In this document: positions 55,090 to 63,865 of the stretch, in pieces | Layout of the letters: every line of letters begins with the position of its first letter | Position numbering within the stretch: the stretch's first letter is position 1 | Assembly (NCBI RefSeq): GCF_003402235.1 | Contig: NZ_QEWO01000003.1 | Location: 1-64,000, forward strand | DNA: 64,000 nucleotides | Reading direction: 5' to 3' | DNA from: Parahaliea mediterranea | GTDB lineage: Bacteria; Pseudomonadota; Gammaproteobacteria; Pseudomonadales; Halieaceae | Made by a program: the position numbers and the translations under genes | The notes under the pieces: model-generated | Seen by the model: the letters and a program-made list of their open reading frames with translations, nothing else | Databases searched by the model: none | Told to the model about the DNA's origin: nothing

Positions 55090-55119
55090 TTGACCATGGG
55101 TAATCCAATGGATTACTGT
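55090..55119 (+). promoter_or_regulatory. Toxin-antitoxin promoter with embedded operator
   Basis: TTGACC (55090-55095), an 18-nt spacer and TACTGT (55114-55119), 8 bp before the toxin ATG. A perfect GTAATCC-N3-GGATTAC palindrome (55100-55116) fills the spacer, the usual arrangement for autorepression by a HigA-type antitoxin. Confidence 0.72.
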
Positions 55120-55126
55120 AGGCTGC

Positions 55127-55468
55127 ATGCAGACTATCGTAGAACTGCCTGAATTCGTAAAGCATGCACATGCGCTTCTGGAAGCAGGCGAAAAATCCAG
55201 CATGATCAGCTACCTGGCTTTGCACCCTCGCGCTGGCGATTTATTGCAGGGTACGGGAGGGATTAGAAAGCTGCGGTGGTCTGCTCAGGGAAAAGGTAAA
55301 AGTGGCGGGGTTCGCGTTATTTACTATTACCACAACGGCTCTATACCCCTGTTCTTACTGACCGTTTTTGGCAAGGGTGAAAAAGCGAACCTGAGCAAGT
55401 CTGAGAGGAATGAACTCGCAAAGTTAACCCGTCTTTTACACAAGCATTATGGTGGCAGCGATGACTAG
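55127..55468 (+). CDS. RelE/HigB-type toxin
   Basis: A 113-aa basic protein. PEFVKHAHALLEAG, GIRKLRWSAQGKGKSGGVRVIYYYHN and LLTVFGKGEKANLSKSE match the HigB2/RelE-like mRNA interferases; Lys/Arg around KLRW and RVIYYY are the likely active-site residues. The toxin precedes its antitoxin (HigBA order), and the frames overlap by 8 bp. Lower G+C content than neighbours suggests acquisition by transfer. Confidence 0.87.
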   Translation: MQTIVELPEFVKHAHALLEAGEKSSMISYLALHPRAGDLLQGTGGIRKLRWSAQGKGKSGGVRVIYYYHNGSIPLFLLTVFGKGEKANLSKSERNELAKLTRLLHKHYGGSDD

Positions 55469-55748
55469 CGCATTTTCAAGTATTAAGCAGGGTTTGGCCG
55501 AGGCCGTAGCCTTTTCGAAAGGCAAGCCGGGCAAAGCCGTTGTCCATGAATTTGGCCCACTGGATGTGAAGAAAATTCGCGCTAAAGTCGGTATGTCACA
55601 GAACGAATTTGCTTCAGCATTTGGTATCAGTGTGAGTACGCTTCGACATTGGGAGCGAGGCGACCGTAGCCCGCAAGGTCCGGCCCTGGTGCTTCTGAAC
55701 GTCGTTGCCAAAGAGCCGGAAATGGTCCTTCGCGCACTGGCCTCCTAG
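55461..55748 (+). CDS. HigA/NadS-type antitoxin with HTH domain
   Basis: A 95-aa protein starting MTSAFSSIKQGLAEAVAFSKG (ATG at 55461; 55449 is an alternative). C-terminal Cro/C1-type helix-turn-helix: VGMSQNEFASAFGISVSTLRHWERG. The N-terminal segment would wrap the toxin. It probably binds the palindrome in the operon promoter. The module lies between the secreted protein gene and fliA. Confidence 0.87.
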   Translation: MTSAFSSIKQGLAEAVAFSKGKPGKAVVHEFGPLDVKKIRAKVGMSQNEFASAFGISVSTLRHWERGDRSPQGPALVLLNVVAKEPEMVLRALAS

Positions 55749-55834
55749 TATCCGGATACCGCAACGACTACAGCGCTGCCTGGGATGCGAATCCGGGTAA
55801 GCACATCCGGGAGAGCAACCTGTAGCGATCTCAG

Positions 55835-56542
55835 CTAGTCCCCATCCACCAGCCGGGTACGCAGGCGGCTGATGGCCTGGCTGTGCAGTTGGCAGACGCG
55901 GGATTCGCTGACGCCGAGCACGGCGCCGATTTCCTTGAGGTTGAGTTCTTCCTGGTAGTACAGGCCCATCAGCAGTTTTTCGCGTTCGGGCAGGGCGTCG
56001 ATGGCCTCAGTGAGTTGCTGCCGGCGCTCGCCTTCAAGCAGGGCGCCAAAGGGTGTGCGGCTCTGGGGGGCGCTGTCTTCGGGCTCGCCGTCTTCTACCA
56101 CCACTTCTTCGTAGGGCAGTAAAAAGCCGTTGTTGATGTCGCCCAGCAGCTGCTGGTAGTCCTGCAGCGAGATGCCCAGGGCCTGGGCCACTTCCCGCTC
56201 CTGGGGCGGCCGCCCCAGCTCCTGTGCCAGCTGGTGCATGACGCCGTCGAGTTCGCGGGCGCGGCGCCGCACGCTGCGGGGCAGCCAGTCGCGCGAGCGC
56301 AGCTCGTCGATCATGGCGCCGCGAATGCGGGCGTTGGCGAAGGGGAGGAAGGCGGTGCCGGCGTTGGGGTCGAAGCGCCCCAGTGCGTCCAGCAGCCCCA
56401 AAGTGCCCGCCTGAATGAGGTCGTCGAGGTCCACGCCCGCCGGCAGGCGCACCTGCAGTGAAAGTGCCTGCCGGCGCACGGCCGGCAGGTATTCTTCCAG
56501 CAACGCTTCCTGTGAAATTTTACCCTGTGCAGTGTATGTCAT
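55835..56542 (-). CDS. fliA: Flagellar sigma factor FliA (sigma-28)
   Basis: A 235-aa sigma factor for class III flagellar and chemotaxis genes. Start at 56542 (MTYTAQGKISQEALLEEYLP) matches the E. coli FliA opening; earlier in-frame ATGs give atypical extensions. Region 2 (DLDDLIQAGTLGLLDALGRFDP), region 3 (FANARIRGAMIDELRSRDWLP) and region 4 (LNLKEIGAVLGVSESRVCQLHSQ) are intact. It is the last gene of the cluster, 130 bp after the flhG-like gene. Confidence 0.95.
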   Translation of the reverse strand: MTYTAQGKISQEALLEEYLPAVRRQALSLQVRLPAGVDLDDLIQAGTLGLLDALGRFDPNAGTAFLPFANARIRGAMIDELRSRDWLPRSVRRRARELDGVMHQLAQELGRPPQEREVAQALGISLQDYQQLLGDINNGFLLPYEEVVVEDGEPEDSAPQSRTPFGALLEGERRQQLTEAIDALPEREKLLMGLYYQEELNLKEIGAVLGVSESRVCQLHSQAISRLRTRLVDGD

Positions 56543-56672
56543 AGCCCGAGTGCTTGCCTTTTTTGCCATCGGCGACAGCATCGCCAGCCTTTATTATTTC
56601 CCTTGCGGGCCGGGGCCCATGCGGCGATTAAGGCAACCTGCAGCGCCCTATTCCGGCCTTTCACCGGCGGCG

Positions 56673-57137
56673 TCAGGACTTGATCAGCAGCAGCTTTACG
56701 CCGCAGCGCTGCAGGGCCACGCGGCGCAGGTTGTCCAGCCTTGCGCTGTGCGCCATGCGCGGCGGGTGCAGGGCCAGCAGGTGACGCGGGCCGGGACGCT
56801 CGCCCAGGGCGCGCAGCTGGGCAAAGGCGCGGCAGATGCCCTCTGCCCCCTCGTCTACCCACAGGCCCCAGCGCGGGTGCAGCGCAGCCAGCGCCGGCAG
56901 GCGGGCATCGTCGGGGTGTATCGGGCGCACCTGCCAGCGCAAAGGGTCTCCCACCCAGTCATAGCCCTGGGCCTGCCAGTGCTGCAGCACACGGGTTACC
57001 CGCTGGCTGCTGTCGTCCTGCCGGCCGAGCCCGAGCACCATGAGGGTGCGCTCGTTGGCCTGGGGGGCGGGCACCGACAGGGATGACAGGGACCTGGCCC
57101 AGCGGCGCAGGCCCTCTGCCTGATCGCCGTCGATCAT
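56673..57137 (-). CDS. Degenerate FlhG-like protein: DQAxxLR activator without ATP-binding loop
   Basis: A 154-aa protein from an ATG overlapping the flhF stop (ATGA). FlhG/FleN, a ~280-aa MinD-type ATPase, normally occupies this spot between flhF and fliA. Here residues 5-11 read DQAEGLR, the DQAxxLR helix by which FlhG stimulates FlhF GTPase, but where VTGGKGGVGK should follow the sequence is VLGLGRQDDSSQR (35-47). No Walker A, deviant Walker A or switch Asp is seen, and the chain stops at about half length. Residues 48-154 match nothing I recognise. Probably a pseudo-ATPase partner of FlhF. Confidence 0.72.
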   Translation of the reverse strand: MIDGDQAEGLRRWARSLSSLSVPAPQANERTLMVLGLGRQDDSSQRVTRVLQHWQAQGYDWVGDPLRWQVRPIHPDDARLPALAALHPRWGLWVDEGAEGICRAFAQLRALGERPGPRHLLALHPPRMAHSARLDNLRRVALQRCGVKLLLIKS

Positions 57138-59314
57138 GCGTTGCCGGCGGGCAGCGACAGCGCCAGGCGGCGCAGGGCCTCGCGCTGGCCGAATAGTTGC
57201 ATCAGCGCTTCCAGTAGCAGCTGGGGGGAACGACGCCGCGGGCGGCCGTCCAGCGCCAGCAACTGTGCCCGCACATCCAGCGCCCAGTCGCTGTGGTTGC
57301 GATCCAGTTGGCATGCCAGGGCAGCCAGGCCGTGGGCCACGCAGTGCAGCCGCTGCGCCTGCCCGCGCCAGGTGGGCAGGCGCTCGCCCAGCAGGTCGGC
57401 GGCCTTGCGCCGCAGGGCAAAGAAGGTGTCGGCAAACGACTGCTGCGTCAGCAGGGTGCGACAGTCATCGGGGTGCAGCTCGGCCGGCACCAGCCAGTAG
57501 CGCCGGCCGATAACCGCGCCGGTATCAAGGTTGCGCAGTTCACCCAGAATGGCGTTGAGGCGTGCGCCGCAGCGCCGGCGGCGGCCGCCCAGGGCGGCGT
57601 ACACCGGCACGCTGTGCAGGCGCAGCTGCACCTCGCGCCCGCGCAGTTCCACCGCCATGGCCCCGGCACTGGTGGCCTGTGGCCACAGCTGCGACAGGGG
57701 CAATCGATGCCCCCGGCAGTACACCCGGCTCTGGTGCGATGCGCTCACCAGCCAGGGCGTTTGCTGCTCCAGCAACAACAGGGCGCTGTGGCTGTCGGGC
57801 AGTTTGGACAGCAGCAGGGCACGGCCTGCCGCACGCTGTGGCAGCTGGCCTCGGGGGCCGGCCGCCACAGGGCTCAGCAGGCTGAGCCCATCCTCATCCA
57901 GGGCCAGCAGGCTGAGCCCGTCCCCATCCAGAGCCAGCAAGCTGTCGCTGGCATCGCGCCCCTGCGCCAGCACCCGGGTGGCATCCGGCACCTGCGCCAG
58001 TGCGGCCACCGGCTCGCCCCGCCAGGCCTGCTGCAGGGTATCCAGCTCGGCCAGCTCGTCGTTCAGCTGTTGCCACACGCTCTGCAGGGCCAATCCGCGA
58101 TCCAGTGGGTCGCGGCTGGCGGTTACTTCTTCGATCGGCGATGGCACTGCCATCAGCGCCTCGCTCATCAGCTCGCCAGGGGCGGCGGGCGCCAGGTCTT
58201 CGGGCACCCGCTGGCCATAGGCAACAAAGTGCAGGCGCAGGTTGTGGCGCATGACGGTGGCCAGCGCCGGGCCCAGACGGGGCGCTTCGTCGACCTTGCT
58301 GATAATGGCGTTGGCGATGTTGACGCCGGCACTGCGCGCCGCCTCGCGGTAGGCCACCACGGTGTCGTCCAGGGTTTCCGCCTGGGCGGAGGCATTCACC
58401 ATCAGCACTGCCCGCACCGGGCGCTCGCTGCCGGCGAGTTGGCGCATCTGTTCTCGCAGGCGCTCGTCGCGCTGGCCCATGCCGGCGGTGTCGACAATCA
58501 ATAGCGCTTTGTGGGCGATGTGCCCGGGCAGGTCCGCCAGCGATTCGCCGGGCGCCAGTACATGCATGGCCACCCCCAGCAGGTCGGCGTACACCTTGAG
58601 CTGGTCGCGAGCGCCCACCCGGTAGTGGTCGGCGCTGACCAGGGCGATGTCGGCGGAGCCGTAGCGCATGGCGTAGCGCGCGGCGAGCTTGGCGGCGGTG
58701 GTGGTTTTGCCCACCCCGGTGGGACCCACCAGGACCAGCAGGCCGCCCTCTTCCAACTCGGCCACGGCATCGGCCGGGGTGCGCAGGCGGTTCTGCAACT
58801 GCCGCACCAGCCAGCTGTCGGTGGCGGTGCCGGGGCTGAGCCCCGCCCGCGCGGTGGCGGCAATATCCTCGGCCAGCCCGGTGCCAAAGCCGGCACCCAG
58901 CAGGCGCTTTTGCAGGGCCTGGCGCAGCTGTTGCAGGCTGTCATCCGCCGGCGGTTCTGGCGGGCGGGCGGCGTTGAGCATTTCGCGCATGGCCTGCACT
59001 TCGTTCAGCAGGCGCTCGTGAGAGGCCAACAGGCTGGCGGTATCCACATCGGCGGCCGCTTCGGGCGCTTTGCTGTGCGCGCCGGGCTCGGGCGCGCGAT
59101 GCTCGCCGGCAGGGGCGCCGGCCACTAACTCGGGCGCCTGCCCAAAGCCGCCAGTGCTGCTGGCGGCGGCCGCTTCGCCATCGGCCATGGCCAGAATTTC
59201 AATGCCGCCGTCGATGGGCCGGTTGGCGATGATCAGTGCATCGTCACCCAGCACGGCGCGCACCTGGCGCATGGCTTCGCGGCTGCTGGTGCCGACAAAA
59301 CGCTTTACGGTCAT
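57134..59314 (-). CDS. flhF: FlhF, SRP-type flagellar GTPase with long C-terminal extension
   Basis: A 726-aa protein; FlhF is usually 380-500 aa. N-terminal B domain (1-45), low-complexity linker, N domain (about 95-180) and G domain with P-loop GPTGVGKTTT (197-206), ADHYRVGARDQL (DTYRIG is usual), DTAGMGQRDERL and SKVDEA (TKLDEA is usual). The G domain ends about residue 395. The remaining ~320 residues are not known FlhF sequence: a linker with repeat LLALDGDGLSLLALDEDGLS (459-478), then a predicted folded, Arg-rich domain. FlhF places polar flagella by recruiting basal-body parts. Overlaps flhA by ATGA. Confidence 0.88.
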   Translation of the reverse strand: MTVKRFVGTSSREAMRQVRAVLGDDALIIANRPIDGGIEILAMADGEAAAASSTGGFGQAPELVAGAPAGEHRAPEPGAHSKAPEAAADVDTASLLASHERLLNEVQAMREMLNAARPPEPPADDSLQQLRQALQKRLLGAGFGTGLAEDIAATARAGLSPGTATDSWLVRQLQNRLRTPADAVAELEEGGLLVLVGPTGVGKTTTAAKLAARYAMRYGSADIALVSADHYRVGARDQLKVYADLLGVAMHVLAPGESLADLPGHIAHKALLIVDTAGMGQRDERLREQMRQLAGSERPVRAVLMVNASAQAETLDDTVVAYREAARSAGVNIANAIISKVDEAPRLGPALATVMRHNLRLHFVAYGQRVPEDLAPAAPGELMSEALMAVPSPIEEVTASRDPLDRGLALQSVWQQLNDELAELDTLQQAWRGEPVAALAQVPDATRVLAQGRDASDSLLALDGDGLSLLALDEDGLSLLSPVAAGPRGQLPQRAAGRALLLSKLPDSHSALLLLEQQTPWLVSASHQSRVYCRGHRLPLSQLWPQATSAGAMAVELRGREVQLRLHSVPVYAALGGRRRRCGARLNAILGELRNLDTGAVIGRRYWLVPAELHPDDCRTLLTQQSFADTFFALRRKAADLLGERLPTWRGQAQRLHCVAHGLAALACQLDRNHSDWALDVRAQLLALDGRPRRRSPQLLLEALMQLFGQREALRRLALSLPAGNA
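57875..57940. repeat. 30-bp tandem repeat in flhF
   Basis: Two full units (57875-57904, 57905-57934) sharing CAGCAGGCTGAGCCC, plus a partial third, encode the LLALD-type duplication in the FlhF extension linker. Confidence 0.8.
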
Positions 59315-61392
59315 GCTTGTGCCCCTATCATTCTGGTCATCCTCAGGCTGCGTTCATGCGGTATTTCGGACTGCGACATCACCGCCATTTGCGGCAGGCG
59401 GCGGCGCAGGAATCGGGACAGCGGCAGGCGCAGGGCGGGCGGCACCACCAGTACCGGCGGGTCGCCGGCCTGCTCCTGGGCCTCTACGCTGGCCTGCGCC
59501 TGGCTCATCAGGGTTTCGGCCAGGCCGGGCTCCAGGGCATCGCCGCTGGTCACGCCCTGCAACAGCACCTGTTCCAGGGCGCTGTCCAGGCCGATCACGT
59601 GCAGGGTCTCGTCGCCCGGGAACCACTGGTGGGTAATGGCCCGGCCCAGGGCAATGCGCACCTGCGCCAGCAGTTCTTCCGGCTCGGCGTCGCCGCTCTG
59701 CTCGGCCAGGGTGTCGAGGATGGTGCGCAAATCGCGTATGGACACCTCCTCCTGCAACAGCTGCTGCAGCAGGCGCTGCAGGGTGGTCATGGACACCCGC
59801 TTGGGCACCACGTCTTCCACCAGCGATTTATTGCCGCTGCCGAGCTTGTCCAGCAGGTGCTGCACTTCCTGGCGCCCGAGCATCTCGGCGGCGTGCTGCA
59901 GCAGGAGGTGATTGAGATGGGTGGCCACCACAGTGCTGGCATCCACCACGGTGTAGCCGTACACCTGGGCCAGTTCGCGCTGGTCGGCGTCGATCCACAC
60001 CGCCGGCAGGCCAAAGGCCGGGTCGCGGGTGGGGGTGCCCGCCACTTCCCCGGTGAGCTGACCGGGGTCGATGGCCAGCCACTGCCCGGGGAAGGCTTCG
60101 CCGCGCCCGACTTCGGCGCCCTTGAGAGTCATGACATAGCGGTTGGGTTCCAGCTCCAGGTTGTCGCGGATGTGCACCACCGGCGGCAGAAAGCCGATCT
60201 CCTGGGCAAACTTTTTGCGCACGCTCTTGATGCGCCCGAGCAGCTCCCCCTGCTGGCGGTGGTCCACCAGCGGAATCAGCCGGTGGCCCACTTCCAGGCC
60301 CAGCATGTCCACCAGTTCCACGTCGTCCCAGCTGGCCTCGGGCACTTCGCGCACGGGCAGCGGGTCGTCGCTGATCTGCTGTTCGGCAATGCGGGTGTCG
60401 CGCTGGCGCAGCATCCACCAGGCCAGGCCGCCAAGGGTGGCGGTAAACAGCAGAAACACCAGATTGGGCATGCCGGGCACCATGCCCAGCAACCCCATCA
60501 CCGCAGCAGACAGGGCCAGCACCTTGGGGTTGATGAGCAGCTGGCTGATCATCTGCTGCCCCACGTCCTGATCGGTGTTCACGCGAGACACAGTGACGCC
60601 GGCGGCGGTGGAAATCACCAGCGCGGGGATCTGGGCCACCAGGCCATCGCCAATGGTGAGCAGGGTGTAAGTGCGGGCCGCATCGCCGAAGGACATATCG
60701 TGCTGGATGATGCCGATCAGCAAGCCGCCGATGATATTCACCACCATGATCACCAGGCCGGCCACGGCATCGCCACGCACAAACTTGCTGGCGCCGTCCA
60801 TGGACCCGTAAAAATCCGCTTCCAACGCTACCTCGGTGCGCCGCGAACGGGCTTCTTCCTCGCCGATCAGGCCAGCGTTGAGGTCGGCGTCGATGGCCAT
60901 CTGCTTGCCGGGCATGGCGTCGAGCATAAAGCGTGCGCCCACCTCGGCAATGCGCCCGGCGCCCTTGGTGATCACCATGAAGTTGATGACCACCAGAATC
61001 AGAAACACCACCAGGCCCACGGCAAAGTTGCCGCCCACCAGGAACTGGCCAAAGGCCTCGATCACCCGGCCCGCGGCCGCGCCGCCCTGGTGGCCCTCCA
61101 TCAGCACCACCCGGGTGGAGGCCACGTTCAGCGACAGCCGCAGCAGGGTGGTAAACAGCAAAACCGCGGGAAAGGCGGCAAATTCCAGTGCACTGAGGGT
61201 GAACATGCTGACCAGCAGCACCATCACCGCCAGCGCGATATTGAAGGTAAAGAACAGATCCAGCACGAAGGGCGGCAGCGGCAGGATCAGCATGGACATG
61301 ACCAGCAGGATCAGCAGCGGCCCGGCCAGCACCTGTAACTGTTCCCGTTGTGGCCAGCGCACTGCGCTGGCATAACGGCCCAAACCATTCAC
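59311..61392 (-). CDS. flhA: Flagellar type III export gate protein FlhA
   Basis: A 693-aa export-gate component. Eight TM helices in about 20-320, the FHIPEP block as FAAFPAVLLFTTLLRLSLN, the conserved cytoplasmic loop GKQMAIDADLNAGLIGEEEA between TM4 and TM5, and the cytosolic chaperone-docking domain (about 350-690). ATG overlaps the flhB stop and its own stop overlaps flhF (ATGA on both sides), so the three genes are coupled. Confidence 0.97.
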   Translation of the reverse strand: MNGLGRYASAVRWPQREQLQVLAGPLLILLVMSMLILPLPPFVLDLFFTFNIALAVMVLLVSMFTLSALEFAAFPAVLLFTTLLRLSLNVASTRVVLMEGHQGGAAAGRVIEAFGQFLVGGNFAVGLVVFLILVVINFMVITKGAGRIAEVGARFMLDAMPGKQMAIDADLNAGLIGEEEARSRRTEVALEADFYGSMDGASKFVRGDAVAGLVIMVVNIIGGLLIGIIQHDMSFGDAARTYTLLTIGDGLVAQIPALVISTAAGVTVSRVNTDQDVGQQMISQLLINPKVLALSAAVMGLLGMVPGMPNLVFLLFTATLGGLAWWMLRQRDTRIAEQQISDDPLPVREVPEASWDDVELVDMLGLEVGHRLIPLVDHRQQGELLGRIKSVRKKFAQEIGFLPPVVHIRDNLELEPNRYVMTLKGAEVGRGEAFPGQWLAIDPGQLTGEVAGTPTRDPAFGLPAVWIDADQRELAQVYGYTVVDASTVVATHLNHLLLQHAAEMLGRQEVQHLLDKLGSGNKSLVEDVVPKRVSMTTLQRLLQQLLQEEVSIRDLRTILDTLAEQSGDAEPEELLAQVRIALGRAITHQWFPGDETLHVIGLDSALEQVLLQGVTSGDALEPGLAETLMSQAQASVEAQEQAGDPPVLVVPPALRLPLSRFLRRRLPQMAVMSQSEIPHERSLRMTRMIGAQA

Positions 61393-62546
61393 GGTAGATT
61401 CTCCTCCGGCGCGGCAGGCACCTCGAGTTCTTCAGGCACGGGCAGTTGCACCGGCGCCTCTGGCGCCACTCCGCCCTCTGCGCGCACCCGGCGCAGGCGC
61501 AAGGCCCAGGCCAGCACCTCGGCTACGGCGGTGTACAGCCCGGTGGGCACTTCACGGTCGATGTCCACATGGCGGTGCAGGGCCCGCGCCAGGGGTGGCG
61601 CTTCCAGCAGGGGCACGCCGTGTTCAGCGGCAAGCTCGCGGATGCGCGCAGCCACCGCGTCGGCACCCTTGGCCACCACACGCGGGGCCGACATGCGCGC
61701 CTCGTCGTAGCGCAGGGCCACGGCGTAGTGGGTGGGGTTGGTGATCACCACGTCGGCCTCGGGCACTTTGCTCATCATGCGCGAGCGCGCCATGGTCTGT
61801 TGCTGGGCGCGTATGCGCGCCTTGAGCTGGGGGTCGCCCTCGGTTTCCTTGTGTTCGCGGCGCACTTCCTCTTTGCTCATGCGCAGCTTCTTGGCATGGC
61901 TCCACAGCTGGTAGGGCACATCCAGCACAATCACCAGCACCAGCGTCAGCACCATCAAGGCGCAAGCGGTGACCGCCAGGTGCAGGGCCGAGGCCACCGC
62001 CTCAACCACCGGGAAGTCCATCAGCGCCATGAACTCGCCGCGCCGGCTGTGCAGAAACCACAAGGCAACACTGCCCACCAGCACCGACTTGGCAATGGCC
62101 TTGCCCAACTCGGCCAGGGCCTGGCTGGAGAACTGCCTTTTCAGGCCCTTGATCGGATTCAGGCGGGAAAACTGGGGTTTCAGGGATTTGGCGCTCATCG
62201 ACCAGCCACCCAGCAGCATGGGCGCCGCCAGGGCCAGTAGCGCCAGCACCAGGAACAGCGGCAACAGGGCCATGAGGGTGTGCTCGCCCAGGGTGGCCGC
62301 CGACACCATCATGGGGCCGGTTTCGAAGGCCTGGCGACGCTCGAACAGCAGCGACTGCTCCATAACCAACGCAAGTTGCGGCCCCAGCACCTGGGCCATG
62401 GCCCACAGGCCGCCAACGCCACCCAGCAGCAACATGAACGTGGCCAGCTCACGCGAACGCGGCACCTGCCCCTCTTCGCGGGCCTTTTCCAGGCGCCGGG
62501 GGGTGGCGGCTTCGGTTTTTTCCTGGTCGCTGGAATCGTCGGCCAT
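61389..62546 (-). CDS. flhB: Flagellar export switch protein FlhB
   Basis: A 385-aa protein with four TM helices and the autocleavage motif NPTH in VVITNPTHYAVALRYD, which sets substrate specificity from hook to filament. Start MADDSSDQEKTEAATPRRLEKAREEG at 62546 is split here only by reading: the block EKTEAATPRRLEKAR is canonical. The Pro/Glu-rich C-tail is longer than in E. coli. It is separated from cheZ by two hairpins and probably has its own promoter. Confidence 0.96.
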   Translation of the reverse strand: MADDSSDQEKTEAATPRRLEKAREEGQVPRSRELATFMLLLGGVGGLWAMAQVLGPQLALVMEQSLLFERRQAFETGPMMVSAATLGEHTLMALLPLFLVLALLALAAPMLLGGWSMSAKSLKPQFSRLNPIKGLKRQFSSQALAELGKAIAKSVLVGSVALWFLHSRRGEFMALMDFPVVEAVASALHLAVTACALMVLTLVLVIVLDVPYQLWSHAKKLRMSKEEVRREHKETEGDPQLKARIRAQQQTMARSRMMSKVPEADVVITNPTHYAVALRYDEARMSAPRVVAKGADAVAARIRELAAEHGVPLLEAPPLARALHRHVDIDREVPTGLYTAVAEVLAWALRLRRVRAEGGVAPEAPVQLPVPEELEVPAAPEENLP

Positions 62547-62598
62547 AGGGGACAAGGGGCAATGTTAATCAACACCGCCCATTGTCATCACTGGCCAC

Positions 62599-62687
62599 TG
62601 CCGCCGAAGCGGCAATTAACGCATCGAAAAGCGCGCTATTCGTCGCAAGCGCGCCCTGGCAATGGCGCCCGGCAGCGAACCGGGCGC
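62599..62687 (-). terminator. Two hairpins between cheZ and flhB
   Basis: Arms GCGCCCGG/CCGGGCGC (62665-62672 and 62680-62687) form an 8-bp stem soon after the cheZ stop; a second stem TGCCGC/GCGGCA with loop CGAA on the plus strand lies at 62599-62614. Neither has a T run, but together they suggest that cheY-cheZ and flhBAF are separate units. Confidence 0.45.
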
Positions 62688-62703
62688 TCAGCCTTGAGCT
62701 GGC

Positions 62704-63390
62704 TCAGAAGCCGAGTTCGTCCAGCAGGGAGTCCACCTGGTCCTGGCTGCTGACCACATCGGCGCCGCCCTCGCCCACCTGGGGGCCGTTCAGCAGGGAG
62801 TCCGACGATGCGCGCTGCTCGCCCGGCTCGTCCAGGCGGCGCTGCATGTCTTCCCGTTCCCGCCCCTCCGGCACGCTGTCCAGCAGAACCTGCAGCAGCT
62901 GGCGCTCTACCTCGCGGATCACGTCCATCATCTTCTTGATGACCTGGCCGGTGAGGTCCTGGAAGTCCTGGGCCATCATGATTTCCAGCAGTTCCTGGTT
63001 GGTGGCGCGGGTCAACTCGGGGATGGCCGACAAAAAGCCCCGGGTCTCGGTGACCAGTTCGCGCGCCGAATCCAGCTCCAGCGGGGCATCGAACCAGCCC
63101 TTCCAGCTCTCGTCCAGTTCCCGCGCTTTTTCTTCCAGCTCGGTCTGCAGGGGCTGGGCGCGGTCGATGGCGTTCAGGGCGCGCTCGGCGGCCTGCTCTG
63201 TCATGGATGCCACGTAGGTCAGGCGCTCCCTGGCATCGGGAATCGCCTGGGCGGCCTTTTCCACTTCTTTATCCAGGCCCAACTCGCGCATGCTGTCGCG
63301 CAGCATGCGGGTCAGCTGGCCGACCCGCTGCACCAGTTCGTCGCTGGTCTGTCCCTCGGCGGCGGACAGCGGCGTCACGTTCGTCGTCAT
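62704..63390 (-). CDS. cheZ: Chemotaxis phosphatase CheZ
   Basis: A 228-aa protein accelerating CheY-P dephosphorylation. The active-site helix IMMAQDFQDLTGQVIKKMM holds the Asp and Gln of the CheZ signature, and the C-terminal helix VDSLLDELGF is the CheY-P tether. Start at 63390 has AGGAG 8 nt upstream; the longer frame to 63420 abuts cheY. It directly follows cheY. Confidence 0.95.
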   Translation of the reverse strand: MTTNVTPLSAAEGQTSDELVQRVGQLTRMLRDSMRELGLDKEVEKAAQAIPDARERLTYVASMTEQAAERALNAIDRAQPLQTELEEKARELDESWKGWFDAPLELDSARELVTETRGFLSAIPELTRATNQELLEIMMAQDFQDLTGQVIKKMMDVIREVERQLLQVLLDSVPEGREREDMQRRLDEPGEQRASSDSLLNGPQVGEGGADVVSSQDQVDSLLDELGF

Positions 63391-63419
63391 ACTCAAGTCT
63401 CCTGCCATTGCAGCTGCCA

Positions 63420-63806
63420 TCAGGCGCCGAGCTTCTCGAAGATTTTGTTGAGCTTCTCCTCCAGCGTGGCCGCAGTGAAGGGTTTAACGACGTAGCCGTT
63501 GGCCCCGGCCTGGGCTGCGGCGATGATGTTTTCCTTCTTTGCCTCGGCGGTCACCATCAGCACCGGCAGGGATTGCAGGGCGCTGTCTTCGCGGATCTGC
63601 TTGAGCATCTCCAGGCCATCCAGGTTCGGCATGTTCCAGTCCGATACCACAAACTCGAAGCTGCCGCCGCGCAGTTTGGCCAGTGCCTCCTGGCCGTCTT
63701 CCGCCTCGTCGACGTTGTTGAATCCCAGCTCTTTGAGCAGGCTGCGGATAATCCGCCGCATGGTGGGAAAGTCATCCACCACCAGGATACTCATGTTCTT
63801 GTCCAT
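63420..63806 (-). CDS. cheY: Chemotaxis response regulator CheY
   Basis: A 128-aa single-domain receiver that switches flagellar rotation. Acid pocket Asp11/Asp12, phospho-acceptor Asp56 in [11 protein letters not shown], Thr86 in MVTAEA and Lys108 in VKPF are all in place. GAGG lies 9 nt upstream of the start. It is preceded by the end of a chemoreceptor-like gene and followed by cheZ. Confidence 0.97.
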   Translation of the reverse strand: MDKNMSILVVDDFPTMRRIIRSLLKELGFNNVDEAEDGQEALAKLRGGSFEFVVSDWNMPNLDGLEMLKQIREDSALQSLPVLMVTAEAKKENIIAAAQAGANGYVVKPFTAATLEEKLNKIFEKLGA

Positions 63807-63865
63807 CGTTACTTGCCTCGTTAAAAGTGCGGGGCGGGGCGCCGGCTGGCGGCACCGGACGCCAG

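Noticed and set aside
57138-57314. Longer start for the FlhG-like gene
   Set aside because: The extra 59 residues overlap the flhF coding end; the ATGA coupling and DQAxxLR near the N-terminus favour 57137.
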